Shown in pieces: positions 25,789 through 35,681 of a stretch of DNA of 64,000 bases (the first letter of the stretch is position 1; the number at the start of each line of letters is the position of its first letter). The DNA is from Bordetella genomosp. 1. GTDB taxonomy: Bacteria > Pseudomonadota > Gammaproteobacteria > Burkholderiales > Burkholderiaceae_B. The stretch is from positions 186,001-250,000 of the forward strand of contig NZ_NEVL01000003.1 in assembly GCF_002261335.1 (NCBI RefSeq). Reading direction: 5' to 3'. A model generated the notes under the pieces. The model did not search any database. It was not told the origin of the DNA and saw only the letters and a program-made list of their open reading frames with translations. The translations under genes and the position numbers were made by a program.

Positions 25789-27069
25789 ATGACTTCAGAA
25801 GCCATTCTCAACGCGCCCCTGTTTCCGGGCGCGGGTCCCGACGACGCGCAGGCGTCGCGCGGCGACGAGTATGTGATCAGCGGCAGCAATCCGCTGGTGG
25901 CGGCCGCCAATCCGCTGCTCGATCTGGTGCCGCAGATCCGCAACACCGTGTCGCACCCGTCGCCCGCCATGTTGCGCGAGCAACTGGTCGACGAGGTGCG
26001 GCAGTTCGAGTTGCGCGCGCAACAGGCTGGCATCCCCAATGAAACCATCCTGGGCGCGCGCTATTGCCTGTGCACCGCGCTCGACGAGGCCGCGGCGCTG
26101 ACGCCGTGGGGCGGCGGCGGGGTATGGTCGGCGCACAGCCTGCTGGTGACCTTCCACAACGAGACCTGGGGCGGCGAGAAGTTCTTCCAGCTGCTGGCCA
26201 AGCTGTCGCAGAATCCGAGCCAGCACCTGGACCTGCTCGAGCTGCTGTACTACTGCCTGCTGCTGGGTTTCGAGGGCCGCTATCGCGTGCTCGACAATGG
26301 CCGCTCGCAGCTCGAGACGCTGCGCCAGCGGCTGCTGCGCATCCTGCGCGGGGCGCGCGGCGAATACGCGCGCGAGCTGTCGCCGCACTGGCGCGACGCG
26401 CCCGCGCAGGTGGCCACGCGGCGCCTGCCGGTGCCGTTGTGGGCCTATGCGGCGCTGGCCGGCGTGATCGCGCTGGCGATCTACTTTCTGTTTTCCTGGC
26501 GCCTCGGCACGGTCTCCGACACGGTGTTCGCCTCGGTGAGCGGCGTGCGCACGCCGCGCCTGGAGCTGGCGCGCGCCCAGGTCCAGCCCAAGCCGGCGGC
26601 CGCGCCCCGGCTGGCCGAGTTCCTCGCGCCCGAGATCCGAGAAGACCTCGTCACGGTGCGCGACGAGGCCGACCGCAGCGTGGTGGTGCTGCGCGGCGAC
26701 GGCCTGTTCGACTCGGGCGCCGCCACGGTGCGCGAGCGCTACATGCCGGTGCTGGCGCGCGTGGCCGACGCGCTGCGCGAGACGGAGGGCAGCATCCTGG
26801 TGAGCGGCTATTCCGACAACGTGCCGATCCGCAGCGCCCGCTTTCCGTCGAACTGGCACCTGTCGCAGGCGCGTGCCGATGCCGTGAAGGACATCCTCGA
26901 AGACCGCCTCGACAATCCGCGCCGCGTGCGCGCCGAGGGCCGCGGCGAGGCCGATCCGGTGGCGCCCAACGACAGTGCCGCCAATCGCGCCCGCAACCGG
27001 CGCGTCGAGATCACCTTGCTGGTGCCGCCGCTGCCGCGCGCGCAGACCGTCGAAGGAGCCGCGCGATGA
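25789..27069 (+). CDS. tssL: T6SS inner-membrane protein TssL with OmpA-like domain
   Basis: 426 aa. Residues about 35-225 are the DotU-type cytoplasmic domain (REQLVDEVRQFELRAQQAGI, RYCLCTALDEAAALTPWG, YCLLLGFEGRYRV). One membrane helix follows (WAYAALAGVIALAIYFLFSW). The periplasmic part carries an OmpA-like peptidoglycan-binding domain (ILVSGYSDNVPIRSARFPSN, ending NRARNRRVEITLL), as in evolved TssL proteins; it would anchor the complex to the cell wall without a separate TagL. The stop overlaps the tssM start (ATGA). Confidence 0.95.
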   Translation: MTSEAILNAPLFPGAGPDDAQASRGDEYVISGSNPLVAAANPLLDLVPQIRNTVSHPSPAMLREQLVDEVRQFELRAQQAGIPNETILGARYCLCTALDEAAALTPWGGGGVWSAHSLLVTFHNETWGGEKFFQLLAKLSQNPSQHLDLLELLYYCLLLGFEGRYRVLDNGRSQLETLRQRLLRILRGARGEYARELSPHWRDAPAQVATRRLPVPLWAYAALAGVIALAIYFLFSWRLGTVSDTVFASVSGVRTPRLELARAQVQPKPAAAPRLAEFLAPEIREDLVTVRDEADRSVVVLRGDGLFDSGAATVRERYMPVLARVADALRETEGSILVSGYSDNVPIRSARFPSNWHLSQARADAVKDILEDRLDNPRRVRAEGRGEADPVAPNDSAANRARNRRVEITLLVPPLPRAQTVEGAAR

Positions 27070-30000
27070 TTCACCGGTTTTTTGGATTTTTGATGAGCCG
27101 GGGGTTGTGGAACTTCCTGGGCCTGGTGGCGCTGTCGCTGCTGATCTGGGTGGCGGGCCCGTTGCTCGCGATCGGCGCGCTGCGGCCGCTCGAGCCGGCC
27201 CCGTCGCGCCTGATCCTGATCGGCGTGCTGTTCGGCATCTGGCTGCTGCGCATCCTGTGGCGCAAGTGGTGCCAGGGACGGTTGAACGCGCAACTGCTGG
27301 GGCAGCTGCGCCGGCCCGCGGGCGAGGCGCGTGCCAAGCCCGAGGATCCGGTCAACCCGGAGGTCAAGGAGCTCGAGACGCGCTTCGACGAGGCCGTGGA
27401 GCTGCTGCGCCGCACGCGCTTCGAGCACGGCGACAAGCCCGGGCTCATGGCGCGCTTCTCGCGCCAGTATCTCTACCAGCTGCCCTGGTACGTGTTCGTC
27501 GGGGCGCCCGGTTCGGGCAAGACCACGGCGCTGGTCAACTCGGGCCTGAACTTCCCGCTGGCCGACCGCTTCGGCAAGGAAGGGCTGCGCGGCGTGGGCG
27601 GCACGCGCAACTGCGACTGGTGGTTCACCGACGACGCGGTGCTGCTCGATACCGCCGGTCGCTACACCACGCACGAGAGCGATCCGATCGGCGACGAGAC
27701 CGAATGGAAGGGCTTTCTCGTCCTGCTGCAGCGCTTTCGCGGGCGCCAGCCGATCAACGGCGCGATCCTGACGATCAGCGTGGCCGACCTGCTGTCGGCC
27801 TCGGACACCGAGCGGGTGCAGCAGGCCGCCGTGCTGCGGCGCCGCCTGCAGGAGTTGCGCGAGCAACTGGGCATCCAGTTTCCGGTCTACGTGCTGGTCA
27901 CCAAGACCGACCTGCTGAGCGGCTTCGAGGCCTACTTCGAGGCCTTCGGGCGCGAAGACCTGGAGCAGGTCTGGGGCTTCACGCTGCCCTATGCGCGCTC
28001 GCAGGAGGCCGACTTCGATCTGTACGAGGCCTTCCATGCCGAGTACCGGCTGTTGCAGCGCCGCCTGGACGACGCGCTGCCGGAGGTGCTGGCGGCGCAA
28101 CAGGACGAGGGCGGGCGCGCGCTCGCCTACATGCTGCCGCAGCAGTTCGCCAGCCTGCAGGGCGTGCTGGGGCAATTCATCAGCGACGTGTTCTCCTCCA
28201 CCCGCTACGAGGCCCGGCTGGTGCCGCGCGGCGTGTACTTCACCAGCGGCACGCAGGCCTCGGGCGAGGAGACCTTCGACCAGGTCACGGGCCGGCTGCG
28301 GCGCTACCTGCGCCTGGACGGCACGCTCGACAGCAGCGCCAACCATGGCGAGGCGCGCAGCTTCTTCCTGAAGAACCTGCTGCAGGAGGTGATCTTCAAG
28401 GAGGCGGGCCTGGCCGGACGCAACCTGCGCTGGGAGCGGCGCTACCGCCGTGTGCACTGGGCCGGCTATGCGGCCATCACCGCGGTGCTGCTGGCGCTGC
28501 TGGTGGGCTGGTTCGTGAGCTACGGCAACAACACCCGCTATCTGGCGGAGATCGAGCGCCGGGTGCCGGTGGCCGACAAGCTCGGCCAGGACCTGAAGAT
28601 CACCGAGGCGGGCGACGTGCTGGGCCTGATGCCGTTCCTGGATGCGCTCTGGTATCTGCCGCAGGGCGCCGACTTCGACCTCGATTCGCCGCCCTGGAGC
28701 TACCGCTTCGGCCTGTATCAAGGGCAGAAGATGCAGGCGGCGGCGCAGGGCGTGTATCGCAACACGCTCGACCAGGTGCTGCTGCCGCAGGTGGCGCGCC
28801 GCATCGAGACCGCGCTGCGCGGCGCCGCGCCCGACGATCTGGAGTACGGCTACGAGGCCCTGCGCGCCTATCTGATGCTGTACGAGACGGATCACTACGA
28901 CGCGGACTTCATGCACGCCTGGCTGCTGTCGGACATGCAGAAAACGCTGCCCGAAGGCTATACCCGGCGGCAGTACGACCTGATGTCGCTGCACCTGCGC
29001 AACCTGGTGCAGAACAAGGTCATCGTCTCGCCGTTCCCGAAGGACGAGGCGCTGGTGGCGAAGGCGCGCGAACGGCTGGCCGGCTACACGCTGGCGCAGC
29101 GCTCGTACAGCCGGGTGCGGCGCCTGCTGATCGGACACGACGCCGCGCCGGAGACCACGGTGCTGACGCTGGCGGGCGGGCAGGCCGGGTCGGTGTTCGT
29201 GCGCAAGAGCGGCAAGCCGCTCAGCCAGGGCATCCCCGCGCTGTACAGCTACGAGGGCTACTGGAAGGTGTTCAATCCGCGCGTGGGCCAGGTGGCGCAG
29301 CGGCTGCGCAGCGATGACGCCTGGGTGCTCGGCATCAAGCCGGGCAGCGTGCAGGAACGGCTCGGCGCCGACACGCTGGTGAGCGACATCCGCAGGCTCT
29401 ACATGAATGACTATGTGAAGCACTGGGACGACTATCTGGCGGATGTGAAGCTCGCGCCCAGCACCTCGCTGCTGCAGAGCATCCAGACCTCGCGCACGCT
29501 GTCGGCGCCGGATTCGCCGCTGGTGAAGCTGGTGCAGGGCGTGGCGCGCGAGACCACGCTGCTGCGCGAAGCCGATGGCGGCGCGCGCTCGCTGGTGGAC
29601 GAGGCCAAGAGCCGGGTGAGCAGCACGCGCGACACGCTGGAGCAGCTGTTCGGCCCGGTGGGTCCGACCAACGGCGTGCGCACGGACGCGTCGCAGGACA
29701 AGCTCGAGACCATCGTCGACCAGCACTTCGAGCCGTATCGCCGGCTGGCCAGTGCCGATGGCAACGGCCAGAGCCCGATCATCGCCACCTCGGGGCTCAT
29801 CAACGAGCTCTATACCTATCTCACCGCCTCGGATGCCGCGCTGCGCAGCGCCAATCCGGCGCCGAGTTCGGACGTGGTGACCAAGCTGCGCGCCGAGGCG
29901 GGCCGCATGCCCGAGCCGGTGCGCGACCTGCTCAACGGCCTGTCGGTGAATGCGTCGGGCGAGGTGTCGGGGGTGGTGCAGGACCAGCTCAATGACGAGG

Positions 30001-30683
30001 TGGCGGCCACGATCGGTGTGTTCTGCCGCCAGTCGATCGCGGGGCGCTATCCGTTTTCGGCCGGCGCCACCCGCGACGTGGCGCCCAACGACCTGGCGCG
30101 GCTGTTCTCGCCCAATACCGGCATGATGGACGACTACTTCCAGAAGCGGCTGGCGACGCAGATCGACGTGTCGGGCCAGCGCTGGCGCTTCAAGCCAGGC
30201 ATCGACGGCAGCCCGGGCAAGCATTCGCCGGTGCTGGACATGTTCCAGCGCGCGGCGGTGATCCGCGACGTCTACTTCTCGGCCGGCAGCGTCACGCCGC
30301 AGTATCGCGTGTCGATCCGCCCGGTGGAGATGGACAGCAGCATCACGCAGTTCCTGATGGACGTGGACGGCCAGCTGGTGCGCTATGCGCATGGCCCGCA
30401 GGTCGCCACGCAGGTGCAGTGGCCGGGCCCGCGCGGCTCCAACCAGGTCCGCATCGAGCTGCAGCCGCAGACCGGCGCGGCCGGCATGGCCGCCAACGGC
30501 CCCTGGGCGCTCAACCGGTTGCTCGACCGCGCCAAGCTGGCACGCGGCAGCGCACCGGAGACGGTGCTGGCCACCTTCGACATCCAGGGCCGCAAGGTGG
30601 TGCTGGAGATCACGGCGAGCAGCGTGAAGAGTCCGTTCAATCTGGCAGAAATGCGGGGGTTCGCATGTCCCGGGCGGTCGTGA
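27066..30683 (+). CDS. tssM: T6SS inner-membrane protein TssM (IcmF)
   Basis: 1205 aa. TssM spans the inner membrane and periplasm and forms the channel scaffold with TssJ and TssL. Two N-terminal helices (about 10-60) are followed by a cytoplasmic domain with Walker A GAPGSGKTTA near residue 147 and WFTDDAVLLDTAGRY, so the NTPase motif is intact. A third helix (AAITAVLLALLVGWF) is near 470. The rest is periplasmic, with the ImcF-related region and a C-terminal DUF1215-like end. The start overlaps tssL by four bases; the end overlaps tagF by 19. Confidence 0.96.
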   Translation: MIHRFFGFLMSRGLWNFLGLVALSLLIWVAGPLLAIGALRPLEPAPSRLILIGVLFGIWLLRILWRKWCQGRLNAQLLGQLRRPAGEARAKPEDPVNPEVKELETRFDEAVELLRRTRFEHGDKPGLMARFSRQYLYQLPWYVFVGAPGSGKTTALVNSGLNFPLADRFGKEGLRGVGGTRNCDWWFTDDAVLLDTAGRYTTHESDPIGDETEWKGFLVLLQRFRGRQPINGAILTISVADLLSASDTERVQQAAVLRRRLQELREQLGIQFPVYVLVTKTDLLSGFEAYFEAFGREDLEQVWGFTLPYARSQEADFDLYEAFHAEYRLLQRRLDDALPEVLAAQQDEGGRALAYMLPQQFASLQGVLGQFISDVFSSTRYEARLVPRGVYFTSGTQASGEETFDQVTGRLRRYLRLDGTLDSSANHGEARSFFLKNLLQEVIFKEAGLAGRNLRWERRYRRVHWAGYAAITAVLLALLVGWFVSYGNNTRYLAEIERRVPVADKLGQDLKITEAGDVLGLMPFLDALWYLPQGADFDLDSPPWSYRFGLYQGQKMQAAAQGVYRNTLDQVLLPQVARRIETALRGAAPDDLEYGYEALRAYLMLYETDHYDADFMHAWLLSDMQKTLPEGYTRRQYDLMSLHLRNLVQNKVIVSPFPKDEALVAKARERLAGYTLAQRSYSRVRRLLIGHDAAPETTVLTLAGGQAGSVFVRKSGKPLSQGIPALYSYEGYWKVFNPRVGQVAQRLRSDDAWVLGIKPGSVQERLGADTLVSDIRRLYMNDYVKHWDDYLADVKLAPSTSLLQSIQTSRTLSAPDSPLVKLVQGVARETTLLREADGGARSLVDEAKSRVSSTRDTLEQLFGPVGPTNGVRTDASQDKLETIVDQHFEPYRRLASADGNGQSPIIATSGLINELYTYLTASDAALRSANPAPSSDVVTKLRAEAGRMPEPVRDLLNGLSVNASGEVSGVVQDQLNDEVAATIGVFCRQSIAGRYPFSAGATRDVAPNDLARLFSPNTGMMDDYFQKRLATQIDVSGQRWRFKPGIDGSPGKHSPVLDMFQRAAVIRDVYFSAGSVTPQYRVSIRPVEMDSSITQFLMDVDGQLVRYAHGPQVATQVQWPGPRGSNQVRIELQPQTGAAGMAANGPWALNRLLDRAKLARGSAPETVLATFDIQGRKVVLEITASSVKSPFNLAEMRGFACPGRS

Positions 30684-31384
30684 TGGCGGGCGCGGGCGCG
30701 CTGGGTTGGTACGGCAAGCTGCCGGCCGCGGGCGATTTCGTGCACCGGCGCCTGCCGCGCGAGCTGATCGCATGGTGGGACAAATGGCTGCAGCACGGCC
30801 TGGCGTCGCTGCGCGCCAGCGTGCTCGAAGACCAGGCGCAGCGGGCCTATGCCGGCGCGCCGATCTGGAATTTCGCGATCCCGGCCGGGCTCGGGACCGG
30901 GCTGGTGCAGCTGGGCTGCATCGGCCCGAGCCGCGACCGGGTGGGGCGCAGCTATCCGCTGTGCGTGATCTCCTACCTGGATCCGGCCGAGTACACGCCG
31001 GCCCTGCTGGACGCCGCGGGCGCCTTTTACCGGCAGGCGGGCGCGGGGGTGATGGGCGCGGTGCGCCATGGCCGCGCGCCCGAGCAGCTCGACCAGCTGC
31101 TGCTGAACCTGAGCCTGCCGCGGCCCGGGCCGAGCGCGACGCCGGGCAACGACATCATGGACATCCTCAACGCCGGGCTCGGCACGCCCGCCGCGCCGAG
31201 CGCGCCGACGGGCACGGGCTGGGCCGAGCTGCCCGCGTGCTTCAACCCCGATTCGCACACCAGTTACTGGTGGACCAACCAGGCCGATGGCGCGGCCCAT
31301 CACACCTATGTGCACGGAGGGGCGCTCAACGCCACGCTGTTCGGAAAACTGTTCTGGCCCATGGGCGCCGGCTGGCGCGCCTGA
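30665..31384 (+). CDS. tagF: T6SS-associated protein TagF
   Basis: 239 aa. TagF in other bacteria is a post-translational repressor that lowers T6SS activity, acting through Fha. The N-terminal DUF2094 domain starts GWYGKLPAAGDFVHRRLPRE, followed by WWDKWLQHGLASLR and GRSYPLCVISYL. Near the end SYWWTNQADG is typical. ATG 30665 has GGGGG six bases upstream and overlaps tssM; ATG 30683, sharing bases with the tssM stop, is an alternative. It is not fused to a PppA phosphatase. Confidence 0.92.
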   Translation: MSRAVVMAGAGALGWYGKLPAAGDFVHRRLPRELIAWWDKWLQHGLASLRASVLEDQAQRAYAGAPIWNFAIPAGLGTGLVQLGCIGPSRDRVGRSYPLCVISYLDPAEYTPALLDAAGAFYRQAGAGVMGAVRHGRAPEQLDQLLLNLSLPRPGPSATPGNDIMDILNAGLGTPAAPSAPTGTGWAELPACFNPDSHTSYWWTNQADGAAHHTYVHGGALNATLFGKLFWPMGAGWRA

Positions 31385-31396
31385 CAGGAGATACGT

Positions 31397-33196
31397 ATGT
31401 CGACCCAACCGCAGGCCGGCCTGCTTCGACTCGATACCTTGCCCGCGGTGCTGCGCGGCGGCGTGCCGCAGGCCCGCATTGCGCGCGTGCTGGACGAGCT
31501 GCGGGCCTTGCTCGCACCGCTGCACGCCGAGGGCCGCGCGCATGGCGCGGTCGCGCCCAACAGCATCGGACTGGACGCGCAAGGCGGCGCGCATCTGCTC
31601 GCGCCCGCGAGCGCGGCCGCCGAGCCGATGAGGCCCGATGCGGCCACGCCGTTCCAGGCGCTGGAGCAGTTCAGCGACGATCCCGAGCTGCGGCCGGGAC
31701 CCTGGACCGACGCCTACGCGCTGGCCGCCGTGGCCGCGCTGATGGTGAGCGGCGAGGCGCCGCCCGCGGTGCCGAGCCGCTGCGTCAACGACACCTGGTC
31801 GCCGCTCGCGGGCCGCGTGAAGGGCTACGAGCCGGCGTTCCTCGCGGCGCTCGACCGCAACCTGGCCCTGCCGCCGCAGGCGCGCGACCCGCAGGCGCTG
31901 GCCGGCTGGGGCATCACGGCCGCGTCGGCGCCGGTTGCGGCTGCAACCGCCGCGGTGGCCGCGGCGGCAGGCGGAGCGGCCGTCGCGGCGGCGCCGGCCG
32001 GGACGGCGCCGGCAGGCGTGGCTTCGGCAGCCATGCCGCCCGCCGCGGCGCCGGCCGCCACGCCGGTGGCGGCGCCGCCGCGTCCGCAGGAGCTGGTGCG
32101 CCCGGCGCACACGCACGACTCTGAAATGGCGGAAGAACCGGCGCCGGTGCGCAAGACAGCGGACGCAGTGGAACCGGTTGCGCGCGCAACGGCATCCGCC
32201 GAGGCCGAATCCGGCGCGGCGCTGGCAGCCGCCGCAACCGCCGCCCCAGCCGCCGATCGCCCACCCGCCGCCCCGGCCGCGCGGTCGCGTCGCACGCATG
32301 CGCCGTGGCTGATGATGGCCATGGTCGGCGCGGCGCTCGCCTTTGGCGTGGTGCTGTGGCTGCGCGGCGGCGACACGGCGCTGCTGCCCGATCGCGTGGC
32401 CCGGACGGGCGGCGACAGCGGCGAGCGCGACGCGATGCCGCCCGAACCGCCGCCGCTCAGCGCGGCCAACAACGTGCCGAGCCGCGCGCCGACGGCCGGC
32501 GGCGACGCCTCGCCCGGCGCGGCGCCGCGTCCGGACGCGCGTCCGCAGGCCTCCCCGGATCCGACGACGCCGGCCGGCGCGGGCAACGGCGCGACGCCGG
32601 GCGCCGCCACCGATCCCGCCGCGGGCAATCCGAGCGCCGCGACCCCGCCCGCAGCGGGCGCGGCCACGCCCTCGAACGCGGCCGGGGCGCCACCGCCCGA
32701 CCCGGTCGCAGGATCGCCTGCCGCAGGATCGCCTGCCACCCCTCCCGCAGCCGGTGGGGCAGCGGTGTCCGGCACGCCGGCCCCGGACGCGCCGCCGACC
32801 CAGCCGCCCGCCGCAGGCACGGCCGCGCCAGGCGGCGCCGACCCGGCGTCCGCCGGCCCCTCGACGACCAGTCCCTCGACGACCAGCCCCGCCAGCGCCG
32901 CGCCGCAGCCGGCGGACGGGACGCTCGCCGCCACGCCGGCCGACACGCCGGCGCCGGCCGCACCCGACGCGCTGGCGGGCGGCAATTGCACGGCGCCGCT
33001 GCGGCTCAACATCCAGCCCTGGGGCGAGGTGCTGGTCGACGGCACCGCGCGGGGCGTGAGCCCGCCGCTGCGGTCGCTGTGCCTGCGGCCGGGCCGCTAC
33101 GTGATCACGGTGCGCAACGGCAACCTGCCGCCCGCCACGCAGACGGTGCAGATCCGCAACGGCCAGGGCGCCTCCGTGTCGCACACCTTCCAGTGA
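31397..33196 (+). CDS. T6SS-associated pseudokinase with PEGA domain
   Basis: 599 aa, last gene of the tssJ operon. Residues about 25-170 resemble only the C-lobe of a Ser/Thr kinase: HGAVAPNSI at residue 49 stands where HRDLKPxN should be, so the catalytic Asp and Lys are Ala. WTDAYALAAV near 103 matches the DxYSLG helix. There is no Gly-rich loop, VAIK lysine or DFG, so it cannot be an active kinase by the usual mechanism. A Pro/Ala-rich stretch precedes one membrane helix (about 303-322, WLMMAMVGAALAFGVVLWL), then about 200 residues of Pro/Ala/Gly/Thr with small repeats. A C-terminal PEGA domain (530-599: PWGEVLVDGTARG, LRPGRYVITVRNGN) would be periplasmic. It sits where PpkA-type kinases often lie. 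Confidence 0.75.
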   Translation: MSTQPQAGLLRLDTLPAVLRGGVPQARIARVLDELRALLAPLHAEGRAHGAVAPNSIGLDAQGGAHLLAPASAAAEPMRPDAATPFQALEQFSDDPELRPGPWTDAYALAAVAALMVSGEAPPAVPSRCVNDTWSPLAGRVKGYEPAFLAALDRNLALPPQARDPQALAGWGITAASAPVAAATAAVAAAAGGAAVAAAPAGTAPAGVASAAMPPAAAPAATPVAAPPRPQELVRPAHTHDSEMAEEPAPVRKTADAVEPVARATASAEAESGAALAAAATAAPAADRPPAAPAARSRRTHAPWLMMAMVGAALAFGVVLWLRGGDTALLPDRVARTGGDSGERDAMPPEPPPLSAANNVPSRAPTAGGDASPGAAPRPDARPQASPDPTTPAGAGNGATPGAATDPAAGNPSAATPPAAGAATPSNAAGAPPPDPVAGSPAAGSPATPPAAGGAAVSGTPAPDAPPTQPPAAGTAAPGGADPASAGPSTTSPSTTSPASAAPQPADGTLAATPADTPAPAAPDALAGGNCTAPLRLNIQPWGEVLVDGTARGVSPPLRSLCLRPGRYVITVRNGNLPPATQTVQIRNGQGASVSHTFQ

Positions 33197-33202
33197 GCGG
33201 CC

Positions 33203-33224
33203 CGGCTTGATCCGGCGCAAGCCG
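33203..33224 (+). terminator. hairpin after the T6SS operon
   Basis: CGGCTTG-N8-CAAGCCG, a perfect 7-bp stem starting 7 bp after the pseudokinase stop. There is no T-tract, so it is either a weak intrinsic terminator or a 3'-end stabiliser. Confidence 0.35.
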
Positions 33225-33324
33225 CGGGCGGGCGGGCACCGCACGCGGCGCGCCGGCGTGGTTATGCTGGACGCAGACGCGCCTCGCGCCGCCTGCCCGC
33301 AACCCCGCACCGAGCCCTTACGCC

Positions 33325-33828
33325 ATGAACCTCGACATCCGCCCGTAACAGCCGCAAGACGACGCCGCCATCGATACGGTGATCCTGGCCGCCTTCGCCG
33401 CCAGCCCCTACAGCAGCTACACCGAGCACGAGGTGGTGCGCAAGCTGCGCGCGGCGGGCGCGCTGGCGCAGTCGCTGGTGGCCCGGCTCGATGGGCAGGT
33501 GGTGGGGCACGTGGCGTTCTCGCCCGTGCGCATCGCGGACGGCAGCGAAGGGTGGTGGGGGCTGGGCCCGATCGCGGTGAACCCGGCGCACCAGGGCCTG
33601 GGCATCGGCGGCGCGCTCATGCTGGCGGGCCTCGAAGGGGCCCGGGCCGCGCAGGTCGGCGGTTGCGTGGTGCTGGGCGACCCGGCGTTCTATGGGCGCT
33701 TCGGCTTTGCGCCCGACCCGGATCTGGTGCTGGCCGGCGTGCCGCCCGAGTTCTTCCAGGTGCGGCGCCTGCGCGACGCCCACGCGCGCGGCGAGGTGTT
33801 CTACCACCCGGCGTTCGACGGGGCCTGA
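33325..33828 (+). pseudogene. GNAT-family N-acetyltransferase interrupted at codon 8
   Basis: From ATG 33325 the frame reads MNLDIRP, then TAA (33346-33348), then continues without a break as QPQDDAAIDTVILAAFAASP to 33828. The continuation is a good YhbS-like GNAT: GWWGLGPIAVNPAHQGLGIG with the acetyl-CoA loop near residue 90 and DPAFYGRFGFAPDPDL after it. The stop replaces what is most simply a Glu codon (GAA to TAA). A GTG at 33379 could restart translation (149 aa), but would lose the first beta-strand and has no visible ribosome site. The gene is therefore probably inactive unless the stop is a sequencing error. The substrate is unknown; it lies just after the T6SS operon. Confidence 0.7.
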
Positions 33829-33928
33829 GCCTCGGCGGCGCCTCGCAAGGGCCCCGTCCGACGGGCGTCCGATCAGCGTGCTGCCAACGGCCCCTCGCCG
33901 CGCCACCGGCGCCCCGACACGCCCGGCC

Positions 33929-35665
33929 TCAGGCGCGCAGGCGCTGCGGCGCCGGCGCGTGGCCAGCCACGGCCTGGGTGCCCGGCATGGCCGACAGCAG
34001 CTCGCGCGTGTAGGCGTGGCCGGGCCGCTGCCAGAGGGCGTCCGGCGTGCCCTGGTCCACGATGCGGCCGGCCTGCATCACCAGCACGCGGTCGCAGAAG
34101 TAGCGCACCACCGACAGGTCGTGCGAGATGAAGAGGTACGACAGCCCGAGCTCGGCCTTCAGGTCGGACAGCAGATTGAGGATCTGCGCCTGTACCGACA
34201 CGTCGAGCGCCGACACCGGCTCGTCGAGCACCAGCAGGCGCGGCCGCGCGATCAACGCGCGCGCGATGCCGATGCGCTGGCGCTGCCCGCCCGAGAACTG
34301 ATTGGGATAGCGGCGCGCCGCGTCGGCCGGCAGGCCCACCTGGCGCAGGATCTGTTCGACGCGGGCGGCGCGTTCGTGGCGGTCGCCCACGCCGTGCGCC
34401 TGCAGCACCCCGCCCAGAATGCCGCCCACCGAGTGGCGCGGGTTGAGCGAGGCATAGGGATCCTGGAACACCATCTGCACCTGGCGCCGCCAGGGCTTGA
34501 GCTGGCGTTCGTTCAGGCGCAGCAGATCCGTGCCTTCGATCAGGGCCGTGCCTGCGTGCGCGGGCGTCAGCCGCAGCAGCGTGCGCGACAGCGTGGACTT
34601 GCCGCAACCGGACTCGCCCACCAGGCCCAGCGTCTCGCCCGGCCACAGGTCCAGGTCCACGCCGTCCACCGCCATCACCGCGTTGCCGCGGTGCGCATAG
34701 CGGGTTTGCAGCCCGCGCACGCTGAGCAGCGGACCCTCCGCGGCGGCAGCCCGGGGGACGGCGGTCGCGGTCGCGGCCGCGGGCGTCACCACCGCATAGT
34801 CCTGCGCCGCGCCGTCGGGCCCGCGCCGCACGCGGATCTCCGGCAGCCGCGCGTCGCGCGCGCGCAGTTCCGGGCGGGTATGCAGCGACGCGGCCAGCAA
34901 GCCCTGCGTATAGGGATGGGCGGGCCGCGCGTAGAGTTGCGCCACCGGCGCCGACTCCACCGCGCGTCCGTCGTGCATCACGATGACCTCGTCGGCGCGC
35001 TCGCGCACCACGCCGAGGTCGTGCGTGATCAGCAGCAGGCCCATGTCGAGCTCCTGGCGCAGCTCGTCGAGCAGACCCAGGATGGCGGCCTGCACCGTCA
35101 CGTCGAGCGCGGTGGTGGGCTCGTCGGCCACCAGCAGGCGCGGCCGGCAGGCGATCGCCATGGCGATCATCACGCGCTGGCGCTGGCCGCCGGAGAGTTG
35201 ATGCGGATAGTCGTGCTGGCGCTGCGCCGCGCGCGGGATGCGCACCCGCTCCAGCAGTTCGAGCACGCGCGCCTGCAGCGCGGCGGCCGGCAGGTCTTCG
35301 TGGCAGCGTATCGCCTCGGCAATCTGCTGCCCGACGGTGTGCACCGGGTTGAGCGAGGTCATCGGCTCCTGGAAGATCATCGCGATCTCGCCGCCGCGCA
35401 GGCGCCGGAAGGCGGCCTCGTCGAGCGTGCCGAGTTCGCGGCCATCCAGGCGCACCGAGCCCGACACGGCGGCGCCGGGCGCGAGCAGGCGCAGCAGCGC
35501 CAGCGCGGTGGTGGACTTGCCGCAGCCGGACTCGCCGACCAGCGCCAGGCTGCGGCCGGCGGCCAGCGTCAGGTCGAGGCCGCGCACGGCGTGATGATGG
35601 CCGCCGGGCGTGGCGAAGCGTACCTGCAGATCGCGCACTTCCAGCAGGGCGGGGGCGAGTGTCAT
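33929..35665 (-). CDS. dipeptide/glutathione-type ABC transporter, fused double ATPase
   Basis: 578 aa, two complete ABC ATPase halves in one chain: Walker [10 protein letters not shown] in each, signatures LSGGQRQRV and FSGGQRQRI, Walker [15 protein letters not shown] and [14 protein letters not shown], and the Asp-Pro-Leu-type oligopeptide tails ([16 protein letters not shown]). This corresponds to DppD plus DppF joined, the layout of GsiA in the E. coli glutathione importer. It powers the two permeases encoded just upstream (16 bp spacing). No binding protein gene accompanies the three; a family 5 binding protein lies at 56293-57930. The substrate is inferred only as a peptide. Confidence 0.92.
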   Translation of the reverse strand: MTLAPALLEVRDLQVRFATPGGHHHAVRGLDLTLAAGRSLALVGESGCGKSTTALALLRLLAPGAAVSGSVRLDGRELGTLDEAAFRRLRGGEIAMIFQEPMTSLNPVHTVGQQIAEAIRCHEDLPAAALQARVLELLERVRIPRAAQRQHDYPHQLSGGQRQRVMIAMAIACRPRLLVADEPTTALDVTVQAAILGLLDELRQELDMGLLLITHDLGVVRERADEVIVMHDGRAVESAPVAQLYARPAHPYTQGLLAASLHTRPELRARDARLPEIRVRRGPDGAAQDYAVVTPAAATATAVPRAAAAEGPLLSVRGLQTRYAHRGNAVMAVDGVDLDLWPGETLGLVGESGCGKSTLSRTLLRLTPAHAGTALIEGTDLLRLNERQLKPWRRQVQMVFQDPYASLNPRHSVGGILGGVLQAHGVGDRHERAARVEQILRQVGLPADAARRYPNQFSGGQRQRIGIARALIARPRLLVLDEPVSALDVSVQAQILNLLSDLKAELGLSYLFISHDLSVVRYFCDRVLVMQAGRIVDQGTPDALWQRPGHAYTRELLSAMPGTQAVAGHAPAPQRLRA

Positions 35666-35681
35666 CGAGCGGTCTCCGGGC

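Noticed and set aside
26808-30773. 1321-residue minus-strand open frame opposite tssL/tssM
   Set aside because: Shadow of tssM; low-complexity His/Arg/Gln/Leu sequence.
32600-32900. Frameshift or foreign insert within the pseudokinase gene
   Set aside because: The Pro/Ala/Thr-rich stretch stays in frame and leads directly into a clear PEGA domain; it is a low-complexity linker.
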